Source: Leptospiraceae bacterium
Lineage (GTDB): Bacteria > Spirochaetota > Leptospiria > Leptospirales > Leptospiraceae
Direction of reading: 5' to 3'
DNA: 64,000 nucleotides
Assembly: GCA_022402465.1 (NCBI GenBank)
Contig: JAKRSH010000031.1
Span: 92,685 to 156,684, forward strand
Numbering within the stretch: position 1 is the first letter of the stretch; the number at the start of each line of letters is the position of its first letter. Below the pieces are notes generated by a model that was not told the DNA's origin, made no database searches, and was given only the letters and a program-made list of their open reading frames with translations. A program made the position numbers and the translations under genes. Positions 1-8,147 of this stretch are shown one piece after another.

Positions 1-143
1 ACAAAATAGAAAACAGCATATCCAACAAAGGTTGATTCTAAGATTTGCCACCGGAACCTTGGATACTTAAGATCAATTTCTTGGCTAGAAAGACGTGGAA
101 TGGCTTTGGCAGGTTGAAAGATGGCAAGAAACTTCTGAAGCAT
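1..143 (-). CDS. GlpT/UhpT-family MFS transporter, N-terminal part only (cut by window edge)
   Basis: Reading leftward from an ATG at 143-141, 47 codons stay open to the window edge. The peptide begins [12 protein letters not shown] and continues with a KYPRFRWQ motif followed by the start of a hydrophobic helix (GYAVFYF). This is the typical N-terminus of the organophosphate:phosphate antiporter branch of the major facilitator superfamily (GlpT, UhpT, UhpC, PgtP), which import glycerol-3-phosphate or hexose phosphates through the inner membrane. The short cytosolic lead and the RWQ just before TM1 are what identify it. The substrate cannot be told from this fragment. It is divergent from the TPR gene at 262, and the 118 bases between them must hold both promoters. 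Confidence 0.6.
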   Translation of the reverse strand, partial: MLQKFLAIFQPAKAIPRLSSQEIDLKYPRFRWQILESTFVGYAVFYF

Positions 144-261
144 TCCCGAAGCATTGTAGTTTTCTTCGTATTGTCAATGTTTTTTTAAGGAAGCTGAGCC
201 TGTATTTGTCTAGAAAAATCAAAAAAGCGTCGATCAGTAAAGGGAAATCCTAAATTTTTCT

Positions 262-1425
262 ATGAAAGTTATTTTAAGTATCATCCTTCTCATTGTTTGC
301 ATGTTAAGCTGCACCTCAATTTCAGCCCAGGCTGTAGAAGATGAATTGGTATTTTCTTTTCGAAAATACAAGGGCACTGAAGCCCAAAGAATGATTGTTG
401 TTGGTGAAGTTGTATCTATTGAAAAAGCAGAATTGCTTGAATCTAAATCTACCTCCTTACTTGGTTTAGATACAAGACCTGATAATGTTGTTGTGAAAAT
501 TCTAAATCCAAGAGGTGTAAGAGTAGGTCAGACCTTGTATTTAGTTGAAAAACACCCAGACCATAGACAATTTCGAAATGGAAATATTGTCGGTGAGATA
601 AATGTGCGTTCTATCTTTGATACAACATTTTTTGGCAAACAGTTGCGTGGTGTAGGATTTACTCGAATGATTGAGAATCGACCTATGACAGTTGTGAGAC
701 CTCTTATCACAGAGAAAACCGAAGAAGCCTTAGATTTGAAGCGTAAGGCAGATGCACTTGCCTACCAAGATAGCGATGCTGAGGCTATGAAGTTTTTAAA
801 GAAAGCTATTGCACTCGATCCAAAACTTCCAGATCCTCATTACGCTCTTGGTTTGATGTATAAAAAAGAAGGAAACTCATGGAATGTTTCTAGTCTTGGT
901 GAATTTGCTCTTGCATGGAAATATAAAGATTCCTTTTCTGATTCAAGAGAAAAATACAATTTCTACCAAAACTATTTATCTTTAATTAGAGAGAATGTGG
1001 AACTTGGAATCACTAGTCCTAAGATAAAAACGGATATGTTGAAAAGAGGTCTAGAGATAATTAAAGATAGTGAATCTCACTTCGGCAAAAGATTTGAAAC
1101 ATCCGTTACTAAAGCATGGCTTCTGTATAAATCGTATCTGAATGCTGAACCAAGAGATATTTCTAAGAATCTGTTATGGGAAAATTCTATCACAGCCTTA
1201 CAAGAATCAGAATCTTATTCTAAGAATTCATTGCTTTACCACCAAACAGCTATTTTGATTTATTCTGAATATTTAAACGGCTGGAATCCAGGCAAACAAA
1301 AAACAGCCGATATTGCAAGGGCTATGGATAAAATCAAATTCCATGGACGAACTTATTTGACTATCAACCCTCCAGGCAATACAGTTCCTTCATCAATTTT
1401 AGATATTTTAGAACTCATAGAATAA
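262..1425 (+). CDS. Exported TPR-containing protein, function unknown
   Basis: This 387-residue protein starts with a basic N-terminus and a hydrophobic signal (VILSIILLIVCMLSC), followed by an AQA site near residue 24. It may be either a signal-peptidase I substrate or a lipoprotein at the second Cys; the LSC context fits loose spirochaetal lipoboxes. Residues about 35-150 form a beta-rich domain. Residues about 155-200 contain a clear TPR unit (DAEAMKFLKKAIALDP, then PHYALGLMYKKEG), and the rest is helical. TPR proteins usually act as protein-binding scaffolds in the periplasm or envelope. I do not recognise a specific family. It is convergent with the DUF1577-like gene, with only 8 bases between the stops. 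Confidence 0.65.
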   Translation: MKVILSIILLIVCMLSCTSISAQAVEDELVFSFRKYKGTEAQRMIVVGEVVSIEKAELLESKSTSLLGLDTRPDNVVVKILNPRGVRVGQTLYLVEKHPDHRQFRNGNIVGEINVRSIFDTTFFGKQLRGVGFTRMIENRPMTVVRPLITEKTEEALDLKRKADALAYQDSDAEAMKFLKKAIALDPKLPDPHYALGLMYKKEGNSWNVSSLGEFALAWKYKDSFSDSREKYNFYQNYLSLIRENVELGITSPKIKTDMLKRGLEIIKDSESHFGKRFETSVTKAWLLYKSYLNAEPRDISKNLLWENSITALQESESYSKNSLLYHQTAILIYSEYLNGWNPGKQKTADIARAMDKIKFHGRTYLTINPPGNTVPSSILDILELIE

Positions 1426-1433
1426 TTGTATTT

Positions 1434-2801
1434 TTATTCGGAAATGGTGTTGAGACTTTTCTCAAAAAGATAAGACTCTAGATGGAGCATATCGTCTGGA
1501 TTTGAATCAAAAAAGTTTACTCCAATCAAATAAGCTCCGTCTCTTTCTATGAATCGAACTATCTCTCCACGTAAGGATAGTTCCACATTAGGAAGTAATG
1601 GAATATTCATCTTTAAAATATTGTGCCGCTTTAGGTAATTGAATAATTTTTTATTTCCTATTTCAAATAGCAGGCCATCCATAGAAATGTCTATGATTTT
1701 AGTAGTATGAGCATAGGTTTCATAGGAAGAAACTTGAATGGTCACCTTGGTTATGGCATAATTTGCAATTTCAGATAGTTCATGTATAAATACAGCCTGG
1801 GGATGAGTAATTGTAAATCTCTCCATCGCAGTTGAATATACTTTAATATAGCCAACTACCTGATCATAGATTCGAATAGCTGAATAGATATAGCTAACAT
1901 AAAACTGACGGTTTTCTTTTTTAGAGAGCTCTTCAAAGAATGAAAGTGCTTCAAGTTCATTATTCGATTCAGCAAGTTCTTTGAATTCATAGTTAAAAGT
2001 TGTAAGTATTTCATCATCACTCGGCTCAATATATTTTTCTAATTTGTTACAATCAGAAATATAAATTGACTTTTCCGTTCGACCAATAGCTTTTCGAATG
2101 AATCTTTCAAAGTCATCAATCTCTTCATCTTGTTTGTAAATAACAATATCAAAATATTTGGATACAGATTTGATATAATCTGTTATCATAATATTGATTA
2201 ATTTAAGATTAGGTTTATCTTTCCGAATTTCTCGCATGAGGAAAGGATACCTTCTTTCGGCATAAAGATTTTTACCAACGGATCTTGCACCACCTGAGAG
2301 AGATCGAAACAAGATGATAAAGTTCATGAATAAATCGTCCACAATAATTCGTTTGGATTGCCGAAGTTGCATAGATTGCAATTCACTAGGAATCTTTATC
2401 AACACTTGATCATTGCGTAAGTCACTAATCAGAACATCAAATTGGTACATAATGTTCATAATTTCAAATCGAATTCTTGCTCTTCTTTGTCCTTCATCGT
2501 GGAAGTTAGGCACATCAAGCATTACTGTTTCATCGTAAATTTCATGAACTATGGCTGCATCCAGCTTTTCATTGTAGATAAAATCTATTTCCTTATCATC
2601 AGCTTTTAAGTAATAGAAGAGGTGTTTTACTAGATTTATGTCGCTTCCGATGATAGTTTCGGGAAACAAGGATTCCAAAATAGTTATTAATTCTTGAAGT
2701 GAATCCGAGCGACCAATTGCCATACTATTAGTATCGAATTTTGACCCACCTGATATTGAGTGAAAGTGAAAAAAGGAAAAAGGTTGAAGGGAAAATTGCA
2801 T
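1434..2801 (-). CDS. DUF1577-like protein with C-terminal PilZ-type domain
   Basis: The protein is 455 residues if started at 2801; an in-frame ATG at 2723 (MAIGRSDS) gives a shorter, perhaps truer product because the first 26 residues look unlike a normal N-terminus. The last ~100 residues carry a PilZ-like barrel signature (DISMDGLLFEIG, then VELSLRGEIVRF and GVNFFD). PilZ domains bind cyclic di-GMP or are degenerate relatives; the classical RxxxR is not obvious ahead of the DxSxxG-like motif, so ligand binding is uncertain. The middle region resembles the Leptospira DUF1577 family by length and layout. It is divergent from the 177-residue gene at 2821, with 19 bases between starts. Confidence 0.6.
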   Translation of the reverse strand: MQFSLQPFSFFHFHSISGGSKFDTNSMAIGRSDSLQELITILESLFPETIIGSDINLVKHLFYYLKADDKEIDFIYNEKLDAAIVHEIYDETVMLDVPNFHDEGQRRARIRFEIMNIMYQFDVLISDLRNDQVLIKIPSELQSMQLRQSKRIIVDDLFMNFIILFRSLSGGARSVGKNLYAERRYPFLMREIRKDKPNLKLINIMITDYIKSVSKYFDIVIYKQDEEIDDFERFIRKAIGRTEKSIYISDCNKLEKYIEPSDDEILTTFNYEFKELAESNNELEALSFFEELSKKENRQFYVSYIYSAIRIYDQVVGYIKVYSTAMERFTITHPQAVFIHELSEIANYAITKVTIQVSSYETYAHTTKIIDISMDGLLFEIGNKKLFNYLKRHNILKMNIPLLPNVELSLRGEIVRFIERDGAYLIGVNFFDSNPDDMLHLESYLFEKSLNTISE

Positions 2802-2820
2802 TTCACCCGAAAATTATTCT

Positions 2821-3354
2821 ATGGAACAAAACTCAGAATTAAACCCAGAACTTTTTGAGATGGTAAGAACTGGCAAATTAACCAGTGCAAAAATTGTGGC
2901 TCTGATCTTCTTAAAGAATTTAATCGATCAATACAGTTCAAAACCTTTTCTAGAAAATGAAAAGCTAGAAGAGATCAAACAAAAGTTTGGAGTTTATCCT
3001 GATATAATGACATGGGGTGACTATTTTCAAACTGAAATAGCTTCAAAATACTTTGATCAGTCTGATGAAAAATTCCAAGTGATCATAGATACAATCCGTT
3101 TCGATTTAATCTCAGCTTATTTAATTTTCCAAGGAAAGCCTGACAATTTTACAGATAGAATTCGGACGGAAGCTTTAATTGCCAAATCTATAGATTCCTA
3201 TCTTTGGAGTTTTGAAAATGAGGAAAATATTCACCTAGAGATTCTATTGGATTATTTTGAAAATTTAGGCTTGGCCGAAAGACCACTTCCTATTTCAGAA
3301 AAAATTTGGTATGAAAGTTTTGATTTAAAAAATTTGGTTCAGGCTGTAGTTTAA
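2821..3354 (+). CDS. Hypothetical helical protein upstream of a crotonase gene
   Basis: This 177-residue acidic, mostly helical soluble protein has no signal peptide, membrane segment or motif I recognise. Its stop codon overlaps the start of the next gene by one base (TAATG at 3352-3356), so the two are probably translated from one mRNA. That coupling suggests a partner or cofactor role for the crotonase-fold enzyme, but nothing in the sequence shows it directly. The start is the first ATG after the divergent DUF1577-like gene. Confidence 0.55.
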   Translation: MEQNSELNPELFEMVRTGKLTSAKIVALIFLKNLIDQYSSKPFLENEKLEEIKQKFGVYPDIMTWGDYFQTEIASKYFDQSDEKFQVIIDTIRFDLISAYLIFQGKPDNFTDRIRTEALIAKSIDSYLWSFENEENIHLEILLDYFENLGLAERPLPISEKIWYESFDLKNLVQAVV

Positions 3355-4145
3355 TGTCATTGGTTGAAGTTGAGTATACAGAAAATTCTTCAGATGACAT
3401 TTGTTATGTGTACTTAAATAATCCTAGTTCCAAAAATTCCATGACCTGGGCTATGGGAGAGCTATTCCAAAATCAGATGAATAAGCTTTCTGCTCTTAAA
3501 CGTAAGCCTAAAGTCATTCTTCTTTCTGGGAAGAACGATGTTTTTTGTGCTGGAGGAGATTTAAATCTTCTTCGAAGTTTCTCAAGCAAAACTTTTTCAC
3601 AAAATAGAAAAGGAATGAGAACCTTTTATAATTTCTTTCTATCAGTAAGAAAAGTTCCAATTCCTATTCTTTGTGTTGCAAAAGGTCATGCAATAGGTGC
3701 AGGCTTAGCTCTTCCGCTTGCCTGTGATCTTAGAATTTTTTCGAATGAAGGAAAATATTCTTTTAACTTTGTAAAATTAGGAATCCATCCTGGTATGGGA
3801 AGTTCTTATACAACTCCTGAATTGATAGGTAAGTCTAAAGCCAATCGTATGCTTTTTCTTGCTGAAACAATCAATGGTATACAAGCCGCAGAATGGGGAT
3901 TATGCGATTATAGTTTTCCTAAAGAAGTAATCATGGAAGAAGCGAAGAAAATAGCTGATGGAATCTGTGAGGCAGCACCGCTTGCCATGCAGGAACTAAA
4001 GAAAAATTCCTATTCAGACAAAGCCTTACAAAAAGCTTTAAAGATGGAATCAGAGTCCCAAGCAAGAAACTTTATTAGTAAAGATTTTAAAGAAACCATG
4101 GCTTCCATAGTAGAAAAGAGAAAGCCCATATTTATTGGAGAGTAA
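3354..4145 (+). CDS. Enoyl-CoA hydratase/isomerase (crotonase) family protein
   Basis: This 263-residue protein has the family's usual length. It contains the oxyanion-hole signatures FCAGGDLNLL (residues about 62-71) and AIGAGLALPLACDLR (about 117-131), then LGIHPGMGSSY. Crotonase-fold enzymes act on acyl-CoA thioesters in the cytosol. The two catalytic glutamates of mitochondrial crotonase (E144, E164) do not appear to be conserved: the first position aligns with an Asn in FNFVKLG and the second with a hydrophobic residue before FLAE. It may therefore be an isomerase, a hydrolase or a divergent member, not a standard FadB-type hydratase. Translation is coupled to the upstream gene. Its 3' end overlaps a convergent lipoprotein gene by 14 bases. 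Confidence 0.85.
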   Translation: MSLVEVEYTENSSDDICYVYLNNPSSKNSMTWAMGELFQNQMNKLSALKRKPKVILLSGKNDVFCAGGDLNLLRSFSSKTFSQNRKGMRTFYNFFLSVRKVPIPILCVAKGHAIGAGLALPLACDLRIFSNEGKYSFNFVKLGIHPGMGSSYTTPELIGKSKANRMLFLAETINGIQAAEWGLCDYSFPKEVIMEEAKKIADGICEAAPLAMQELKKNSYSDKALQKALKMESESQARNFISKDFKETMASIVEKRKPIFIGE

Positions 4146-4608
4146 ATTTCTGAATAAGGCTATGTTTGGTTTCTTTTGTGATCAACAAATTGTAATTCAA
4201 AACTAAGCCTTCTTTGTTGCTTGTTTCAATTATAAATTGAATCTCTCTTTGGCTATCTAGATCTTTGTTTTCATAGAGCCAAGAATTATTTCTATTCCTC
4301 AAATCGATATAATTACTACGAAGTTTCATAAAAGGAAGAGCACCTAACGATTTGTTGAATAAAATATTTCCTGATTTTAAATCCAATATCTTAAGTTGAA
4401 CGCTTTCATTCTTCTTCCAGTGAACTAAGAAATCAATGACTACAAATAACTCCGCGTCCTTAGATTCAAAAGTAAGATAGCTATCTTGAATCTTTAAGTA
4501 GGCATTTTCATAATTTGTAGATTCAGAAGGATTCTTGTTCTGAAGAAATTTGCAATTTCCTAAGTTCGACGATAATACAATCACAATATATAGTAAAGTT
4601 TGTTTCAT
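4132..4608 (-). CDS. Putative lipoprotein, unknown function
   Basis: This 158-residue protein has the N-terminal signal MKQTLLYIVIVLSSNLGNC. Cleavage before the Cys at residue 19 (LGN-C) fits the relaxed spirochaetal lipobox. The mature part is predicted beta-rich (alternating YLTFESKDAELFVVIDF) and shows no catalytic motif. It starts two bases downstream of the cyclase stop, so it is probably the last gene of the ODP-cyclase transcript, although an unrelated function is equally possible. The 14-base convergent overlap with the crotonase gene leaves no room for a terminator between them. Confidence 0.55.
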   Translation of the reverse strand: MKQTLLYIVIVLSSNLGNCKFLQNKNPSESTNYENAYLKIQDSYLTFESKDAELFVVIDFLVHWKKNESVQLKILDLKSGNILFNKSLGALPFMKLRSNYIDLRNRNNSWLYENKDLDSQREIQFIIETSNKEGLVLNYNLLITKETKHSLIQKFTLQ

Positions 4609-4610
4609 AA

Positions 4611-6317
4611 TTAACTAGATAGAATTTCTTTTTTAGCTTCTAATTCTTTATCATGGCTTTGTTTCGAAATGATATACTTTCCATCTCTTCTCATGATATG
4701 CTTTCCATCTCTAAGTGCCTCGAATAGCTTATAGAAATTTATATTGGGTATAAATTTGGTATTGTCATTTTTAGCATAAAGTCCAGTTTTTAAACCAGAT
4801 AATTTATAAAGATCATGCATACCAACTCCTTTTAATTCTTTCTCACCTATGTAATCGAAATCAAAAAGATCTCTCGTAAAATCAAACATATTTCGTGATA
4901 CAGTAATTTCTCCACCCTTTCCGACGCCTTCAATTCGTGCCGCAATATTAACAGTATGCCCCCAGATATCGAAGGCAATCTTTTGGTGTCCAACAATACC
5001 AGCAATTAAAGGACCCGAATGAATTGCTAAACGTATGCCCCAAGCATCTTCTCCTTGGAGTTTCAATTCTTCTCTGCGAGAGTTTGTAAATCTCATCATT
5101 TCTATTCCTGCTAGTAAAATATCAATACCAGCAGTTCTATGGTTTCCACTAAGACCTGCTACACAAAGAAATGAATCTCCTATGGTTTTAACTTTTTCAA
5201 TTGAGTATATCTCACAGATCCTTTCAAACTCATCAAAGTAGATAGTAAGTTCCTTAAGAAGTTGGGTCGGGCTCATATATCGGGAAATCTTTGAAAAGCC
5301 AACAAAATCAGTAAACATAACAGCAACTTGGTCATATTGTACAGGTTGTACCTTGCCATATCTTTTAAGATCTTCAATCATATATCCTGGTAGAATATTG
5401 GACAGCAGTAGATCTGCTTTTTTCTTTTCTTCTGAAAGCAGGTTTTTATCACTATCCACCATATGATTGAGTAATTCTTTAACCAAGGTCTCTTTGTGGC
5501 GGTATCTAGAAATTCTTGATATTGCTCGGTAATAATCTTCTTCTTTTTGGTTATCAGAAGAAAATTCTCTTAGTATGATCATTACTTCATCTGTATCTAT
5601 CTTTACAAATCTTGCTTCAATATTGTGATTTACTGAAGCATAATTCATATAAAATGATTTATTCACTAATTTATTGTTGGTTAAAACATTCTTTATTTCT
5701 TCCTGTAAGAGGCGTGATGTATCCTGTGGAAAAATTTCACTCAACATTTTCCCTTGAATGGATTCTTTGCCTATCATTAGATTGATGATTTCACTATCGT
5801 TTGAAATTTTATAATCTAATATGATACCCTTGCTATTTGCTTGGATAAGATAATCTGGTTGAGCATTTAAAAGTGCAGTATTTTTTTTCTCAATACGTTT
5901 AATTACATTTTTATTATCTAATAAATCCCATCTTGTAATGATCTTTTCTATAGAATTGTTTACAACTACAGCAAACCTTGAGGGAATATTTTGAATGATG
6001 TAATCCGAAACGCCTTTCTTGGTTTCATCGATGGCGCTTTGTAGAAAATCCATATTCGTATAAAGTATGAAAATGGTTTCCTTGGTTTTACTGCGGAAGT
6101 ATTCCAAGGCATCCAAGCCCATTTCAGTCTCGGGTAAATAATCAGAGATCACGATTTCGGGCATCTTAGTTGGATTCGTATCCAACCAAGACGTAAGATT
6201 TTTGTATCTTGTTGCTACTAACTTACTATCAAAATCTTTTAGAGCTGATTCAAGTTCTTCGTATTTATCCTCTTCTTGTATGAGAAAGAGTAAATGGATA
6301 GTATTAAAAGTATTCAT
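4611..6317 (-). CDS. Receiver-like / PAS / class III adenylate cyclase
   Basis: This 568-residue soluble protein has three parts. Residues 1-125 resemble a response-regulator receiver with the phospho-acceptor Asp at 59 (VISDY), but the conserved Lys before Pro is Gln (QNIP, about 109-112), so it may be degenerate. Residues about 145-255 look like a PAS sensor, followed by a helical linker. Residues about 328-505 are a class III nucleotidyl cyclase domain: metal Asp337 (FTDFVGF) and Asp381 (TIGDSF), adenine-type Lys377 and Asp450 (DIWGHTVN), and transition-state Asn457 and Arg461. The Lys/Asp pair points to ATP and hence cAMP. It follows the ODP-like gene by two bases, which suggests that oxygen status feeds into cAMP synthesis; that link is inference. 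Confidence 0.88.
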   Translation of the reverse strand: MNTFNTIHLLFLIQEEDKYEELESALKDFDSKLVATRYKNLTSWLDTNPTKMPEIVISDYLPETEMGLDALEYFRSKTKETIFILYTNMDFLQSAIDETKKGVSDYIIQNIPSRFAVVVNNSIEKIITRWDLLDNKNVIKRIEKKNTALLNAQPDYLIQANSKGIILDYKISNDSEIINLMIGKESIQGKMLSEIFPQDTSRLLQEEIKNVLTNNKLVNKSFYMNYASVNHNIEARFVKIDTDEVMIILREFSSDNQKEEDYYRAISRISRYRHKETLVKELLNHMVDSDKNLLSEEKKKADLLLSNILPGYMIEDLKRYGKVQPVQYDQVAVMFTDFVGFSKISRYMSPTQLLKELTIYFDEFERICEIYSIEKVKTIGDSFLCVAGLSGNHRTAGIDILLAGIEMMRFTNSRREELKLQGEDAWGIRLAIHSGPLIAGIVGHQKIAFDIWGHTVNIAARIEGVGKGGEITVSRNMFDFTRDLFDFDYIGEKELKGVGMHDLYKLSGLKTGLYAKNDNTKFIPNINFYKLFEALRDGKHIMRRDGKYIISKQSHDKELEAKKEILSS

Positions 6318-6319
6318 AC

Positions 6320-7123
6320 CTATTTTTGAAGGGCTTTCCTCATATAATCATCATCTATTAAATCAAGACCGCATTTCAAATCCCAGAGTGATTGTATGAT
6401 AGTATCTAGTTGCTGTCTTTTGATAATTTGTCCATGTTGAGGCGCTATGATTTCTGCGTCCACAGATCGAATTTTGAGAAGCGCATAACGAAGTGCTAGG
6501 TTAGAAGGCATATACAAAGATAAAAACTTCTTCATATTAGCGAGTGCTTGCTCGGTATGGTAGAGCTCCCAATCGGCACCTAGACCTCCTAGGATATCAG
6601 AAGTAAAGAGAACTTTAGACTTTACATCATATGTCATGATGGCTCCCGCAAAGTGAGCAAAGGGAGTCATTAGGAATTCAAGCTTTCGTCCATTGGGTGT
6701 TGTATAGATTGAATTATCAGGAGACACCATATGCAAATGTCCTTTTACACCATAGTGTTTGATAAGATAGGACGCCCGTACCTCGGAAATAATGACATGT
6801 TCGTAGTCATTGCGAAGATCTTCAAAGATAGGAACTCCTGCACATAAGTCAGGATCTTGGTGTTGAAGAATGATGGTATCTATTGCTTGGGCTTGGATGA
6901 TGGAGAATACTTTTCTTGCTACGATAGGGAAATCTGGTACAGAGCCTGGATCAATCAGTATCCCTGATTCATTGGATTTTATGAGGTAAGGATTGCAGTG
7001 CAATGCATCCTCTTCTGAGTAGAATCCTACCCAATATACACCATCGGCTATTTCTACTGCATAATTCGTATCAATATCAATTTGCAATTCTTGTGTTGAA
7101 TTTGGATTATTTTTCTGTACCAT
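6320..7123 (-). CDS. ODP-like oxygen-binding diiron protein (MBL fold, flavodiiron relative)
   Basis: This 267-residue cytosolic protein has the metallo-beta-lactamase fold of flavodiiron proteins but no flavodoxin domain. The diiron ligand set can be read off: His88, Asp90 and Asp92 (HQDPD), His157 (FAHFAG), Asp176 (TSDILGG) and His230 (APQHG). Position 90 is Glu in flavodiiron NO/O2 reductases. This stand-alone arrangement is that of ODP proteins, which bind O2 stably and act as sensors; in Treponema denticola an ODP works with chemotaxis components. Here the neighbour is a cyclase two bases downstream, not a chemotaxis gene. It could still be an enzyme, an NO or O2 reductase lacking its own flavin. 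It is divergent from a Crp/Fnr gene. Confidence 0.82.
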   Translation of the reverse strand: MVQKNNPNSTQELQIDIDTNYAVEIADGVYWVGFYSEEDALHCNPYLIKSNESGILIDPGSVPDFPIVARKVFSIIQAQAIDTIILQHQDPDLCAGVPIFEDLRNDYEHVIISEVRASYLIKHYGVKGHLHMVSPDNSIYTTPNGRKLEFLMTPFAHFAGAIMTYDVKSKVLFTSDILGGLGADWELYHTEQALANMKKFLSLYMPSNLALRYALLKIRSVDAEIIAPQHGQIIKRQQLDTIIQSLWDLKCGLDLIDDDYMRKALQK

Positions 7124-7219
7124 ATGACCAGTTCTTGTGCTGTAATTTTAATTAAAATTCTAATTCAGATTATATGATTTAGACCTTCCTCAAAAATAGA
7201 TTTCTGTTTAAAAAAAACA

Positions 7220-7247
7220 TTGTCAAATATTAAGTAAAAAGTAGAAT
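7220..7247 (+). promoter_or_regulatory. Sigma-70-type promoter of the Crp/Fnr gene
   Basis: A -35 element TTGTCA (7220-7225) and a -10 element TAGAAT (7242-7247) are separated by 16 bases, each matching consensus at five of six positions. Transcription would begin near 7254, giving a short leader before the ATG at 7267. This is a prediction from sequence only. Confidence 0.5.
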
Positions 7248-7266
7248 CATTCTAAGGTACACAAAT

Positions 7267-7998
7267 ATGAACGGTACAGATTTCGATTCGGAAAATCCTA
7301 ATTGTGAAACTTGCAACATAAGAACCAAAAGTATTCTGCAGAACGCGACTCCAGAGACTATAGAGAAAATCAACAATGGAAAGCATTTCAACAAACACAG
7401 TCGCGGGAATCATATTTTTAAATCAGGCGATTTAGCTTCAGGATTTTATTTTATCAAATCAGGTTTCGTAAGAAATTATAGAAGCACTGGCGGTAAGGAA
7501 CAGACATTCAATATTAGAGGACCTGGGGATTGGATAGGTTTTAGAGATGCTATGTCAAGCGACTCTTTTTTCCATTCCTGTATCTGTTTGGAAGATGTAG
7601 AAACTTGTTTTATCACCAAAGAGCTTACAGAAATATTGATGAAAGAAGACGAAAAATTCCAGTCTGAAGTCTTACGGCAAATGGCCAAAGAATGGAGAGA
7701 AAGCGAGAGCCAGGTTGTTTCCTTAGGGACCAAGCAAGTCCATTCCAAGCTAGCTGAGCTCCTCATTACACTCAAGGATGCAGCAGGCGGTTCGGATGAA
7801 ATTGAAATCAAAATGACTCGAGAAGTACTGGCTTCTATCATTGGTACTACTACAGAAACACTTGTTCGAGCTCTTACTGATTTTAAAAATAGAAATATTG
7901 TCCACGTAGAGAAGCATAAAGTTACATTTCAAGATATGGCTACTTTGTATTCCTTATCAGAAATGGAATTGGACAAAATGGTAAAAGTTCACTCGTAA
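7267..7998 (+). CDS. Crp/Fnr-family transcription regulator
   Basis: This 243-residue regulator has a cyclic-nucleotide-binding-type beta barrel (residues about 35-125) and a C-terminal winged helix with the recognition helix TTETLVRALTDF (about 197-208). The N-terminus has C13 and C16 (NCETC), and further Cys occur at 105, 107 and 114. This resembles the FNR iron-sulfur ligand pattern but lacks the third N-terminal Cys, so cluster binding is possible but not assured. The phosphate-binding Arg typical of cAMP-binding CRP is not evident in the PGDWIGFRDAM segment. FNR's Ser212 position is Val; the Glu and Arg that read the TTGAT half-site are kept. It lies divergent from the ODP-cyclase genes, with a good promoter just upstream and a strong terminator downstream. 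Confidence 0.85.
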   Translation: MNGTDFDSENPNCETCNIRTKSILQNATPETIEKINNGKHFNKHSRGNHIFKSGDLASGFYFIKSGFVRNYRSTGGKEQTFNIRGPGDWIGFRDAMSSDSFFHSCICLEDVETCFITKELTEILMKEDEKFQSEVLRQMAKEWRESESQVVSLGTKQVHSKLAELLITLKDAAGGSDEIEIKMTREVLASIIGTTTETLVRALTDFKNRNIVHVEKHKVTFQDMATLYSLSEMELDKMVKVHS

Positions 7999-8074
7999 TT
8001 TTTTTTTTAGAAACACTAAAGGTTTTTTTGGATTCTCCGACTTTGTTAAGGATTGATAATCACACTCCAAAAGC

Positions 8075-8107
8075 GGGAATCCTTAGCCGAAGGGTTCCCA
8101 TTTTTTT
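8075..8107 (+). terminator. Intrinsic terminator after the Crp/Fnr gene
   Basis: A 10-base-pair stem (GGGAATCCTT at 8075-8084 with AAGGGTTCCC at 8090-8099, one T-G wobble) closes a five-base loop and is followed by A and seven T (8101-8107). This is the clearest rho-independent terminator in the window and separates the Crp/Fnr gene from the rhomboid gene. Confidence 0.85.
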
Positions 8108-8147
8108 GCCAGCTTGACAAATACTTTCAATCCCAAATCCTTTCCTT

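Noticed and set aside
7218..7234. Possible FNR box in the ODP/Crp-Fnr gap
   Set aside because: The best candidate matches only seven of ten consensus positions and overlaps the -35 element, so it is not distinguishable from chance.
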